Shown: piece after piece, positions 11,988 through 22,018 of the stretch | Layout of the letters: each line of letters starts with the position of its first letter | Numbering within the stretch: position 1 is the first letter of the stretch | Assembly (NCBI RefSeq): GCF_019175385.1 | Contig: NC_083340.1 | Location: forward strand, 18,240,336-18,304,335 | Direction: 5' to 3' | Length of the DNA stretch: 64,000 bases | Source of the DNA: Lycium barbarum | Taxonomy: Eukaryota; Streptophyta; Magnoliopsida; Solanales; Solanaceae | The notes under the pieces: model-generated | Databases searched by the model: none | The model's input: the letters and a program-made list of their open reading frames with translations, nothing else | What the model was told of the DNA's origin: nothing | Position numbers and translations under genes: made by a program

Positions 11988-13790
11988 TTAACAATAATAC
12001 CTCTTTAGGTGTGCCACATTCCAGTTGTGTTTCAACTGTTGTCCGTCTTCGTTGTCGAGACAATAGGAGCCTTTCCCGGTTATTCCAGTGACTCGATACG
12101 GTCCTTCCCAATTTGGGGCTAGTTTCCCTTCGTGAGGGTTCTTTGTATGAAGTGTGACTTTTCCTCAGCGCCAAGTCCCCAATCTGCAAGTGCCTGAAGT
12201 TGGCCCTTCGGTTATAATATCTTTGCATTCTTTGTTTTTATGCGGCTATCCAGATATGAGCGGTTTCCCTTCTTTCGTCCACGAGATTCAGGCTAGCAGA
12301 CATTGCTTCATGGTTGGATTCCTCAATGGCGTATCGAAATCTTAAGCTTGGTTCACCGACTTTGACGGGTATTAGGGCCTCAGCTCCGTATACAAGGGAG
12401 AACGGAGTTTCCCCGGTGCTTGATCTCACCGTTATGCGGTAGGCCCATAAAACTTCGGGCAGAACCTCCTTCCATCGGTGCTTAGAGCCGACTAGTCTTT
12501 TCTTTAGATTCTACAGTATATTTTTATTGGTAGATTCAGCCTGGCCATTCGCGCTCGGGTGATATGGGGTGGACAAGACCTTCTTGATCTTGTATTCTTC
12601 GAAAAACTTGCTGACCTTGCTACCTATGAACGATTTCCTATTATCACATGCGATCTCTGCGGGTACCCCGAATCGACATATTATATGGTCATAAATGAAA
12701 TCAATAACCTCTTTTTCTCGGACTTTCTCGAGAGCTTGTGCTTCAACCCATTTAGAGAAATAATCAGTCATAAGTAAATAAATTGCGTCTTACCCGGGGC
12801 CCATGGCAAAGGCCCTACTATATCCATACCCCATTTCATGAATGGCTATGGGGAAAGGACCGGATGGAGCTCTTCCCCGGGTTGATGTATTGACAGGGCG
12901 TGCCTTTGGCATTCGTTACATTTTCGAATGAAGGTTTTGGCTTCTTCTTCCATCTCATTCCAGTAGTATCCCGCTCTGATCAGCTTGCACACCAATGAAT
13001 CGTCTCCCGAATGGTTTCCGCAAGTTCCCTCGTGAATTTCCCTCAGAACGTAGTCGGTTTCTCTTGGTCCTAAGCATCTTTCCAAGGGGCCGTGGAATGA
13101 CCTTCGATATAACTGGCCATCGACCAAACAAAATCTAGCTGCTTTGGTTCGGAGGGCTCTTGATTCCTTGGCATCGGATGGTAGCTTTCCTGTTTGAAGA
13201 TAGTCTATGTATTTGTTCCTCCAATCCCAAGTGAGGCTAGTCGAGTTTATCTTGGCGTGGCCGGACTCTATGACCGATTTTGTCAGTTGCACCACAGCTT
13301 CAAAATTGAACCCATCCGATTCTACTGAGGATCCCAGATTTTCCAGGGCATCCGCCTTATTATTTTGATCCCGGGGCAGGTGTTCCAACGTCCACTGCTT
13401 GAACCGGCGAAGGACAACCTGCATTTTCTCTTGGTATCTCCGCATTCGATCATTCTTGACTTCAACGGTTCCGTTCACTTGGTTGACCACCAGGAGAGAA
13501 TCGTATTTGGCCTCTACGATTTCGGCTCCCAAGCCTTTAGCGGGTTCTAAACCTGCAATCATAGCCTCATACTCGGCTTCGTTTTTAGTTAAATCAGCCG
13601 ATCTAATAGACTATCTTATTACGTCACCCGAGGGAGGTTTGAGAACGATCCCTAATCCGGACCCTTTTACATTAGACGCTCTGTTTGTGTAAAGAATCTA
13701 GACTCCCGTACTAGTCCCCGAGGCAAGAAGCATTTATTTATCGACCTCGGGGATCATGGCCGGTGAAAAATCGGCCACGAAGTCCGCCAG
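11988..13790 (-). pseudogene. pol: Archaeal-type RNase H and integrase (broken)
   Basis: Begins LADFVADFSPA. A second RNase H follows (ASNVKGSGLGIVLKPP, then EAEYEAMIAGLEPAKGLG and LPRDQNNKADAL), the feature that marks Tat elements. Its Trp is now a stop and the first catalytic TDG is TNR. The integrase zinc finger HEGTCGNHSGDDSL...CNECQRH is at about 13020-12890. The core has TDYFSKWVEA, IACDNRKSF and NGQAESTNK (D,D,E all present) at about 12771-12515. The C-terminus ends HNWNVAHLKRYYC with a stop at 11988. Frameshifts separate the pieces near 12840, 12500 and 12240. Confidence 0.88.
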
Positions 13791-13793
13791 TAG

Positions 13794-15321
13794 TTAGGAT
13801 TTGATTGCAGTTCGGGGTTTGTATTCAATATCATGCCCGCTAATCTCCACAGCCCACTTTTCTAGTCGGCCTGAGAGCTCGGGTTTATGCATGACATTCC
13901 TTAGGGGGTACGATGTTACAACGTATACGGGATGACACTGAAAGTAAGGTTTTAATTTTCTAGATGCGCTCAATAAAGCCAAAGCGAGTTTTTCCAAATG
14001 TGGGTACCTGGTTTCAACGTCACCAAGGGATCTACTTACATAGTAAATCGGGTATTGCATACCCTTCTCCTCCCGAACTAGGACACTGCTCACCACTATC
14101 TCGTACACCGCCAAGTATAGATACAACTGCTCGTTCGCTTTTGGCGTGTGGAGTAGAAGCGGACTTGATAAGTACTTTTTGAGTTCTGCTAAGGCCATCT
14201 GACATTCGGGGGTCCATGCAAAGTCAGTCTTTTTCTTTAGCAACGGGAAAAAATGACTTTTATCTGAGAATCTGGAGATGAATCGGCTTAAGGCAGTTAT
14301 CCGTCCTGTCAATCTTTGTACCCCCTTTGATGTCATTTATCACGGTGATATCTTCAATTTCTTTTATCTTATCCGGGTTGATTTCGATCCCCCGATTCGA
14401 TACCATGAATCCGAGAAACTTGCCTGATCCAACGCCGAAGGCACATTTTTCCGGGTTCAGCTTCATGTTATACCTCCTTAATATGCTGAAATTTTACTGC
14501 AATAATTTGAAATGGTCCTCTGCTCGCAGGGACTTAACGATCATGTAATTTAGATAAACTTCCATTGATTTCCCTATTTGGCGTTCAACCATACGGTTGA
14601 CTAACCGCTGATAGGTGGCACCAGCATTTTTTAAGCCGAAGGGCATTCCATTATAAAAATACGTGCCAGACCTAGTTATGAAAGAGTTTTTTTCTCGATC
14701 CTCCAGGTCCATTTGTATTTGGTTGTACCCGGAGTAGGCATCAAGGAAACTCAGCGTGTCGTGACCCGCAGTAGCGTCAATCATGTGATCGATGCTGGGT
14801 AAAGGAAATGAATCGTTCAGGCAAGCCTTGTTTAAATTTTTATAATCTACGTACATTCTAACTTATTTCTCTTTTTAGGCACTACTACAACGTTAGCTAA
14901 CCAATCTGGGTATTTACCTCTCAAATGGATCCTACAATAAGGAGCTTGCTTACCTCGTCTTTGATGAATTACATCGGGCTGTGGCCTCCGCTTTTGTTTG
15001 ACGGGAGAAAAAGTTGGATCTAGACTTAACTTGTGCGTTGTCACATCCGGTGGGATACCTGTCATGTCTAAATGGGACCAGGCAAAAGTAATCTGAGTTA
15101 TTTTTAAGAAATTCAATAAATTCTTTTCTGAGCTCGGGGGTTAACCTCATGCCCAAGTATACCTTGTTATCTGGTGGATGAGCGAACAATATGATTTTCT
15201 CTAATTCTTCGACTGTGGATTTAGTGGCATTTGAATCATCGGGCACCACAAAGGTCCTCGGCACTCCGAACTTTAACTCTTCGTCTGGTGTTTCTCTGTT
15301 CCGATCTTCTGAGGACTCCAA
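13794..15321 (-). pseudogene. pol: Reverse transcriptase and first RNase H (broken)
   Basis: Four frame-shifted pieces read in order: an N-terminal spacer (about 15321-15060), TGIPPDVTTHKLSLDPTFSP through YPDWLANVVVVPKK (15116-14860), the RT core (14856-14494) with DYKNLNKAC, FLDAYSGYNQI and MPFGLKNAGATYQRLV, then MKLNPEKCAFGV and the RNase H-like part (14336-13794). The catalytic YxDD box reads VYLNYMIV near 14545: both aspartates are gone (Asn, Tyr). The first RNase H is degenerate, as is usual in Tat elements. The enzyme could not work. Confidence 0.9.
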
Positions 15322-15339
15322 GATCGAAATCTGTGATTG

Positions 15340-15951
15340 CTATTTGGCACTCTGCCCTTCGTTCCGATCTGGCACCTTTATAATCTTAACAGATTCTTCG
15401 ACCGCGAACATTTTCTTTGCGGCCTGTTGCTCACTATGGACGGTTTTGATACCCTCTGGGGTCGGGAATTTCAATGCTTGATGCATAGTTGAGGGGACCG
15501 CTTTCATGAGGTGAATCCACGGTCTTTCCAGCAATGCATTGTATCCCATGTCTCCTTCTATCACATAAAATTTTATCTCCTGCGTAGTTCCTGCCATGTT
15601 GATTGGTAAAGTGATCTCACCCTTCGTCGTCTCGCAGGCCATGTTGAATCTGTTGAGGACTCGTATTGCTGGCACGATCTGATCTAGTAGCCCCAGCTGC
15701 TCGATCACTCTCCATCGGATGATATTAGCCGAGCTACCTGGATCAATTAGCACACGTTTGATTCTAAATTTATTGAAAAGTACAGATATTACCAATGCGT
15801 CATAATGAGGTTGATCATCTTCAGAATGCCATGACACCAAAGCAGTCCTCAGAATCTTATCATCTTCGACCTTAATCATTGATTGATACCTGTTGTGTAC
15901 ATCAACCCAGGCGATCGCCAGGTATTCTATCAGATTTTGCTTTAGCTCCAT
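15340..15951 (-). pseudogene. gag C-terminus fused to aspartic protease
   Basis: 203 residues open. The first part (EYLAIAWVDVHNRYQ) is still gag. From about residue 60 the frame becomes the retropepsin-like domain, with catalytic motif VLIDPGSSANII at about residues 85-96 and the characteristic GDMGYNALLERPW at about 150. The segment normally holding the zinc knuckle between these parts is absent, as if deleted in frame. The ORF ends just before the RT ORF, which is in another frame. Confidence 0.85.
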
Positions 15952-16924
15952 AGATGTGATCGAGCTTCTTAAATTGAGCCCTTGAGTAAAAGCCTAGACG
16001 GCCCAATCGTCAGTGATCGGAGGTAAGTCCATGCGTTCCATTTGAAATCGGGCCACAAACTCGCGGAGGGTCTCGTCATCTCGCTGCTTGACGTTGAACA
16101 AGTCCGATTTTCGAGTTTCGACCTTGATAGCCCCAGCATGGGCCTTGATAAAAGCATCAGCGAGCATAGCAAGTGAATCAATCGAATACTCGGGCAAGTT
16201 GTGATACCAAATCAACGCCCGCTTTGACAGGGTTTCCCCGAACTTCTTAAGCAGCACTGATTCGTTTTCGTCATCGGCGAGATCATTGCCCTTAATAGCA
16301 CACATATATGCAGTCACATGTTCATTTGGGTCCGTTGTCCCATTATACTTCGGGATATCGGGCATGCGAAATCTCTTTGGGATTTTCATTGGCGCCGCAC
16401 TCGGCGAAAATGGTATTTGAACGAATTTTTTTGAATCCGGTCCCTTCAACACCGGTGGGGCCCCCGAAATCTGATCGACTCTCGAGTTATAGTTCTCCAC
16501 CTTCTTATCGTTCGTCTCTATCTTCTTTTCACTTCTTTTCGCCGGACTCGACTCATTTCGTCAATTCTTCCAACATTTTGATCAGCTCGCCGCTCTGCCC
16601 GATGTGGTTCTCATTATTCCGAGTGACGTACCTTTCTTCCGTATCCTGGGTCTGTTCCGATGGAGTAATATCGGGTGCTTGACTTCGATTCTGCAATTGC
16701 GTTATGATCTCTTGTTGGGCCTGTAATTGGGCCATAGCCATGTCAAACTAGTTTTGGAGCTGTTGCAGCATGGCTCCGTTATTCTCGCCGATCGATACGT
16801 TGCCCACCGATGATCTAGCTTGAATGGGATTAACAGGGGGCGCATTGTTATTAGGTACGCCCCCGTCGTTATGCTCGTGACGGCTTGGGTCGACTTGAAA
16901 GTTAACGGAATGGGAATCCGACAT
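15952..16924 (-). pseudogene. gag: Tat-like gag (decayed)
   Basis: Starts MSDSHSVNFQ at 16924. It has a Gln/Asn-rich segment (AMAQLQAQQEIITQLQNR) and then the retrotransposon gag core, with RFRMPDIPKYNGTTDPNEH at about 16375-16320 and ALIWYHNLP at about 16225-16200. The reading frame is broken by a TAG after MLQQLQN (about 16747), a stop after MLEELTK (about 16550) and a stop after ITDDWAV (about 15992). The frame continues as gag after each stop, so these are mutations and not the natural end. No CCHC zinc knuckle is visible: a deletion seems to join the gag body directly to protease downstream. Nucleocapsid function would be missing. Confidence 0.85.
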
Positions 16925-17015
16925 GTCTGGTAGACCTGAAATCAAACCTTAAAGAACAAATGTAAAATATCGAGTGTAGCCAAAATTTTGTATTAAATAG
17001 CCACTATTATCTCTG

Positions 17016-17033
17016 GCCCCACGGTGGGGGCCA
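17016..17033 (-). promoter_or_regulatory. Primer-binding site
   Basis: On minus, three bases after the LTR, the strand reads TGGCCCCCACCGTGGGGC. It starts with TGG, as expected for pairing to a tRNA CCA end. The element at 20554 has the near-identical TGGCACCCACCGTGGGC at the same place, which links the two elements. Confidence 0.75.
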
Positions 17034-17036
17034 TAC

Positions 17037-17602
17037 TGTTTAACCTTAAAATGGAGAACAATTAAATTTATGCGTGATGCCAAAGATATGTGGCTCAATT
17101 CAATTCGAGATGAGATTACAAGATAAAGGAATAAGTTTAAAAGGTGCAGATCTGACCATATATTAATGATGACTGGCCTCGGGTATCAGAACCGAGGTCG
17201 AACCTTTTTACCGGGTATTTACACAATGAATAATGAAGACAACCTTAGAAAATATGAATGAATTCAGATGATTCTATTGCTTTAGTACATGAATTCTATC
17301 TTTTTCTCTGTTGCAGGACCCCCACAATGAATGGGGGCCTCCTCTTTATATAATAGAGGAGTCCTAACCCTAGTACAATTCTAAGTAAGGAAAAGAAATC
17401 TAGTGACAGCTGTTGCCGAGATTGATGCCGAAATATCCAGCTGAGGACGGATATTTCAGTATTCTCCTCATGGTGGTTAACCGCCTCTGCTTTAGCGCCT
17501 CGTTCCAGATCGAGCTTGCCCTTATCCTCGATAAGCCGGTCGTGTCCTGCCATGACAACAGGAAACCTAGCATGTCCATATCCTCAATTTTACCCGTATA
17601 CA
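17037..17602 (-). repeat. 5' LTR of the Tat-like element
   Basis: 566 bp, TG..CA ends (TGTTTAACC...GTATACA on +). Contains TATATAA near 17345-17353 (CTATTATATAAAGAGG on minus) as the likely TATA box. Followed on minus by TAC and then the PBS. It retains about 75 bp (17095-17170) missing from the 3' LTR. Confidence 0.9.
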
Positions 17603-17607
17603 AGTGA

Positions 17608-18456
17608 TAGTGTAGTACTCAAGTTACCCAAAGTTACTAAACTATTACATATAGAGCTAAAAACTTAGTAGTGGCTGCACTATTTTTGTCATCTTAATAC
17701 ACATACCTGGAAATAAAGTAGAGTATAGGAGCTTTTAGTTGTTGTTACAAACATACATATTAAATAAACATAAAGACTACCTAAAATTAAAATGAAAATA
17801 TATGAAATAAAAAAACTTTGTGTAATGATCCCAAACTTTGGGGCAGTACTTGCATTTTTCCCTCAATTCTCCCATTTTATTAAAAAAAACTTTGTGTAAT
17901 GATCCCAAACTTCAGATGTTTTTCTATCATTATCCCCAATCTAGGGTCTCGACTACAAGGAGTTGTTCTTTTCTGCTTTTTGGGAGGATTACCCACAGAA
18001 GAAGTATTAGGGCATTACCATGTGCTTGAGTTACAGCAAATACTGATGTTACTGAAGTATCTTCTATAGGAACCTCCAAATCTACAACCTCTGTCCTTTT
18101 CATATGAAAAATATTAGAAGTTTAGGACCCATTCAGACAAAAAAAAAAAACGTATAAATTCGAAAAAAAAGAAAGAAGAAACAACCTAAAATTAAATGGC
18201 TGACAAAGAAAGGCTAAAAATTTAAGTTAAAGACATTAGACTCTAACGTGAGCTCCAGTTAATAGTTTACACTTAACACTTAAAAGAATTAAAAGACTTA
18301 AAGACATGGGCTTGGACATATTCTTAAAAACATGGGCCTTAAACAATCATGTGAAATAAGTAGACCAAAAATCAAATTAATGATTAAAAGGTATAAAATA
18401 TTTATAATTATTTATGAAACACTAATATTATACATATAAATAATTATAAAATTTAT
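17608..18456. other. AT-rich inner part of the split MITE, no gene
   Basis: No coding sequence is recognised. A 28-bp segment (AAAAACTTTGTGTAATGATC...AAACTT) is present at 17811-17838 and again at 17885-17912. The rest is AT-rich and continues the MITE body to its right terminus at 18637. Confidence 0.6.
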
Positions 18457-18756
18457 GTATATAATTTATCGATTTGATTCGGTTATTTTTTAATAAAAAC
18501 ATAACCAAACCAAATATTATTGGTTTTTAAAATTTAAAACCAAATCAAACCAAACCAAACCAAATGTCGGTTTTTTCTTCGGTTTGGTTAAATTTTTGGT
18601 TTTGTTTTGGTTTTAACCAAAACCATGAACAGCCCTAGCCATGCCTCCTGATATTTGGGGGATCATGACTTATCCCATTTTCCAAAATCAACGACCCTTG
18701 CCCCCACAACGGCTTCAAAATGCTTAGGGTTAGGGATTTGTTAACTAGGTCAAGCC

Positions 18757-18764
18757 TATATATA
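18757..18764 (+). promoter_or_regulatory. TATA box upstream of the CCD4 pseudogene
   Basis: TATATATA within AAGCCTATATATACCCC, 327 bp before the CCD4 start codon at 19091. The placement fits a core promoter with a long 5' leader. Whether it is still active is not visible from sequence. Confidence 0.5.
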
Positions 18765-19756
18765 CCCCTTCAATCTCTGATTTGTACAGATAAAAAAATG
18801 CATTAATGAGCAATACAATTCTACTACTTATTATTCTCGTTACGATTACTTCATTATTTTCACACTCTTTGCTTGGGTTCCCGAAGGCGTTCAGTTTCAT
18901 TATTTGAAGTCATTAGGTGTTGTGTAAATGAGGAGTCACTTTTCAGTGCCCAATGTTAGGAAAGGTGGTGTTTCCCTAATACAGTAATTGAATAGTCCCT
19001 TTTCCATTGCAAGCACTTATTTTATTCCTTCACTCTGTAGGAACCTATTCAAATAATCTTGTTTCTTCTTTTTCTTCAAGAAGAAACACAATGGATGCTT
19101 TCTCTTCCACTTTCCTTTCCACATTATATCAACCCTCTAAATCTCTTCTTTCTCCTAACAATTGTTCTCCCAGCACATCATCTTCTCCTACTCTAAAAAT
19201 CTCCTCCACTAGAATCGAAGAAAGGCCACAAACGACCACTACCACTATTAGAAGAAAACCACTGGAAAAGCCTACTCCTTCACCATACACTCCTCTAAAA
19301 AGAGATTTTCCAACAAAACCAATAGAGCCATCATTTCCCGCAATTATCTTCAATGCATTTGACGATTTCATAAACACTTTCATTGATCCTCCTTTTAAAC
19401 CTTCTGTGGATCCAAAGTATGTTCTCTCTGACCGAATGTCCCGTCATGGAAGGCTCACTCCCACTTTTCCTAGATGACGCTTACATCCGCAATGGCCCTA
19501 ACCCTCAACATGTTCTCCGCGGACCATACCATCTTTTCGACGGAGATGGAATACTTCACTCTATCAAAATATCCCAAGGCAAAGCTACACTCTGCAGCCG
19601 ACACGTCAAAACTTACAAGCACACCATAGAACATGAAGCCGGTTCTCCGGTTTCAATGGCCTAACGGCCTCGGCCGCGCGTGGTGCTATCACTGCGGCTC
19701 GAGTGATTACGGGACAATTCAATCCCACAAATGGTATAGGCCTTGCAAACACAACC

Positions 19757-20160
19757 TTGGTTGTATGCCGTTGCCTTAGGCCCCCAATATTTGAAGGGCC
19801 CCAAATTATTATAATTATTATTATTAGTAGTAGTAGTAGTAGTATTAGTAGTAGTACATACTATATAATTATTATAAATACAAGTGTTATAGTATTTTTT
19901 TTTTGTAATTTGATTAAGGTTATTTTATACCAATAATTTCATTTCTTTTCTTGTCTGTGATGATAGCCAAATCAAAATTTACACTTTTTGAGTTTGGACC
20001 TCAATATCGGATAATTCACCACTTTATTCATTGTTCTCTTCTTGCTATTTATTTTTAAAATTCGTTAATTCTTTTTTTTTTTTAGTGTACAAATTTTATA
20101 AAATAAATTTAAGAGCATATTAATATGATTTCGCCTTAGGCCACGAGATCCGTTCAGCCG
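19757..20160. other. Non-coding block replacing about 40 CCD4 codons
   Basis: CCD4 coding stops after GIGLANTTL and resumes at AHPKIDPETKEAFAF. Between them lies AT-rich sequence with (TAT)n/(TAG)n near 19810-19860. It has TTGCCTTAGGCCCCCAATAT at its left end and CGCCTTAGGCCACGAGATCC near its right end. The shared CCTTAGGCC suggests a small repeat element whose insertion was accompanied by loss of host sequence. Family unidentified. Confidence 0.6.
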
Positions 20161-20553
20161 CCCTGGACGGCACATCCCAAAATTGACCCGGAAACTAAAG
20201 AGGCTTTTGCTTTCCGTTACAGCGTGATGCCTCCGTTTTTAACTTACTTTTGGATCGAACCAAATGGTACGAAAACCCTGGACGTTCCAATATTCTCAAT
20301 GACACGTCCATCATTTCTTTATGACTTTGCAATCACAAATAAATATGCCATATTCGCGGACATACAATTAGGAATGAACCCGTTTAAGTTCATCACAGGT
20401 GGTTCACCGATGGGTTACGACTCATGGAAAATCCTATGCCTTGGCGTGATTCCACGTTACGCCAGGGACGAGTGGGAAATGAGGTGGTTTGATGTGCCAG
20501 GATTTACAATTATACACGCGATTAATGCGTGGAAGGAAGATGGTGTTGATATG

Positions 20554-21238
20554 TGTATACGATAAAAATTGGGTCAATGGGTGACCGGTGAGGCCAGGGC
20601 TGAGGATAAGTCCAAACGAGCACGAGCTTGTTCGATCTTTTCTCCACACCGGGGGTGTCATACCGGATATAATTGACCTAAGACAAGATAAGCGTGTCCG
20701 TTGGTCCAGCTAGACAGAGCCTAAATTAGCGTGTCCGTTGGTTCAGATAACCAGTTGTGAGGTTGCCACGCGTCATGAAACCGTTCCGCCACTTGGGCTG
20801 ATGACCGTATGGGTGTCAGACCATATGGATCAACCTTATCTTTTTTAGGGTTTTTTATTCATAAAGGTTTTTGTATTGTAACTATGGCCCATGAAGCATA
20901 CCTATAAATAGAGGACATTCCTCCCCTTTTTTAGGTTAGCTTCTTTTTCAGATCTATATATGGTAATCATCTAACATATAAAAGCTCTCTCTCAAAGATA
21001 TTGGTCCGGATTTTGTGGTGTTCTTCCTTAGCTTGCTTGTCCTTTCAATATTACTTAATATATTTTGCATAAATTATCAATCATTGTACACATACATATA
21101 GCACAAACACGTATACATATAGGTATATCTACAAACAAATCCATTAACACTTCACACCAATCAAATAGATTAATGTTCATTCACATATCCTATACCCCGC
21201 TTACAAATTTAATTGTTACCTGAAATTTGAGGTAAACA
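20554..21238 (+). repeat. 5' LTR of the CCD4-disrupting element
   Basis: 685 bp. Contains TATAAATA at about 20901-20908 followed by AGAGGACATTC, a plausible U3/R boundary. A roughly 35-bp motif with GCGTGTCCGTTGGT occurs twice (about 20690 and 20730). Confidence 0.9.
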
Positions 21239-21241
21239 GTT

Positions 21242-21258
21242 TGGCACCCACCGTGGGC
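21242..21258 (+). promoter_or_regulatory. Primer-binding site
   Basis: TGGCACCCACCGTGGGC, three bases after the 5' LTR, matching all but one or two bases of the PBS in the 5272-17602 element. This fixes the element's orientation as + even though its large gene is on minus. Confidence 0.7.
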
Positions 21259-21347
21259 TAGGATAATAGTGGTTTTTTAATCTTTGTTGCTTCCTTCTTT
21301 CACCCGTTGATTGAAGAATTTGCAAATTTCCACAAAAAAAGGATGAA

Positions 21348-21488
21348 ATGGCAAGCAGCAGACATTCCGGTCATGTGAACAACAATGAGATAGTAGCTGA
21401 AAACAAGAACAACAGCAGGTTACGAAACCTACCTGCAGATCCAGTCGACCCAAATTATGTCGACTCGAAAGAATGCCTCAACCGGTAG
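21348..21488 (+). pseudogene. gag: Remnant of gag start
   Basis: After the PBS an ATG opens MASSRHSGHVNNNEIV and runs about 46 codons to a TAG. Its position and Asn-rich character match the first residues of gag in the related element (MSDSHSV..NNNAPP). No gag core follows, so this is a stump left after deletion of gag-pol. Confidence 0.6.
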
Positions 21489-22018
21489 AATACTGTGAAT
21501 CAGGAGAATGTCGCCTTTCCGGCCACCGATCCCTTGAATACTCATAACTCAATTACTTTGGCCCGCGGGCAAACCATTCAATAAAATCTTCGGTCAAAAA
21601 TGTATCGAAAGGAGTAAAAGCCAATACTCAATGAGTTAAAATAGGCTCAATTCATACAAAAGAGGTAGCTTCGAACATTGATTATTCTTTACGAAATAAA
21701 AGTTTAAGGCAAATATCGTAACATATATTCGGATAAAAGAATGAAGAAAACAACAGCCAAAAGGGAAATATGCATTTCATATATAAACCGATGCTTTGCG
21801 CTTAGAATTTTACACAAGTAAAAAAACAAAACAAAATGAAGGCTCGTACAGGCCCTAGTCTACCCGGTATGGTTGGAACCAGAGTTCTCAGAAACCGTTT
21901 GCTCAGAGTCTTCAGAGTCGGCATCAAGGGCTTTCTTGGCCCTGTCCTCGATTTCTTTGGCTTCGAGTATCCGGGCCTGGATGTCCCCCAACCCTCTTTC
22001 AACTTGTTCGAGGGTAGC

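Larger units (their letters stand above)
5272..17602 (-). mobile_element. Ty3/gypsy Tat-like LTR retrotransposon, complete but decayed
   Basis: A 12.3-kb element read on the minus strand: 5' LTR 17037-17602, PBS, gag, protease, RT, RNase H, archaeal-type RNase H, integrase, then a 6-kb region with two genes on the opposite (+) strand, PPT and 3' LTR 5272-5771. Flanking TSD AGTGA is exact (5267-5271 and 17603-17607). The second RNase H, the long 3' region and the opposite-strand extra ORFs point to the Tat lineage. gag-pol has several stops and frameshifts and the RT active site is lost, so it is not autonomous. By my hand alignment the LTRs differ at about 30 sites over roughly 480 aligned bases, so the insertion is old. 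Confidence 0.92.
4977..18637. mobile_element. hAT-like MITE split by an LTR retrotransposon
   Basis: The left end TAGGGGTGTTCATGGTTCGG (4977) pairs with the right end ..ACCATGAACAGCCCTA (to 18637) as terminal inverted repeats. They are flanked by an 8-bp duplication, GCCATACC at 4969-4976 and GCCATGCC at 18638-18645 (one mismatch), the size made by hAT transposases. Both arms are rich in ACCAAACCAAA/GGTTTGGTT. The 5272-17602 retrotransposon lies inside, which makes the MITE the older insertion. It encodes no protein of its own. Confidence 0.75.
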
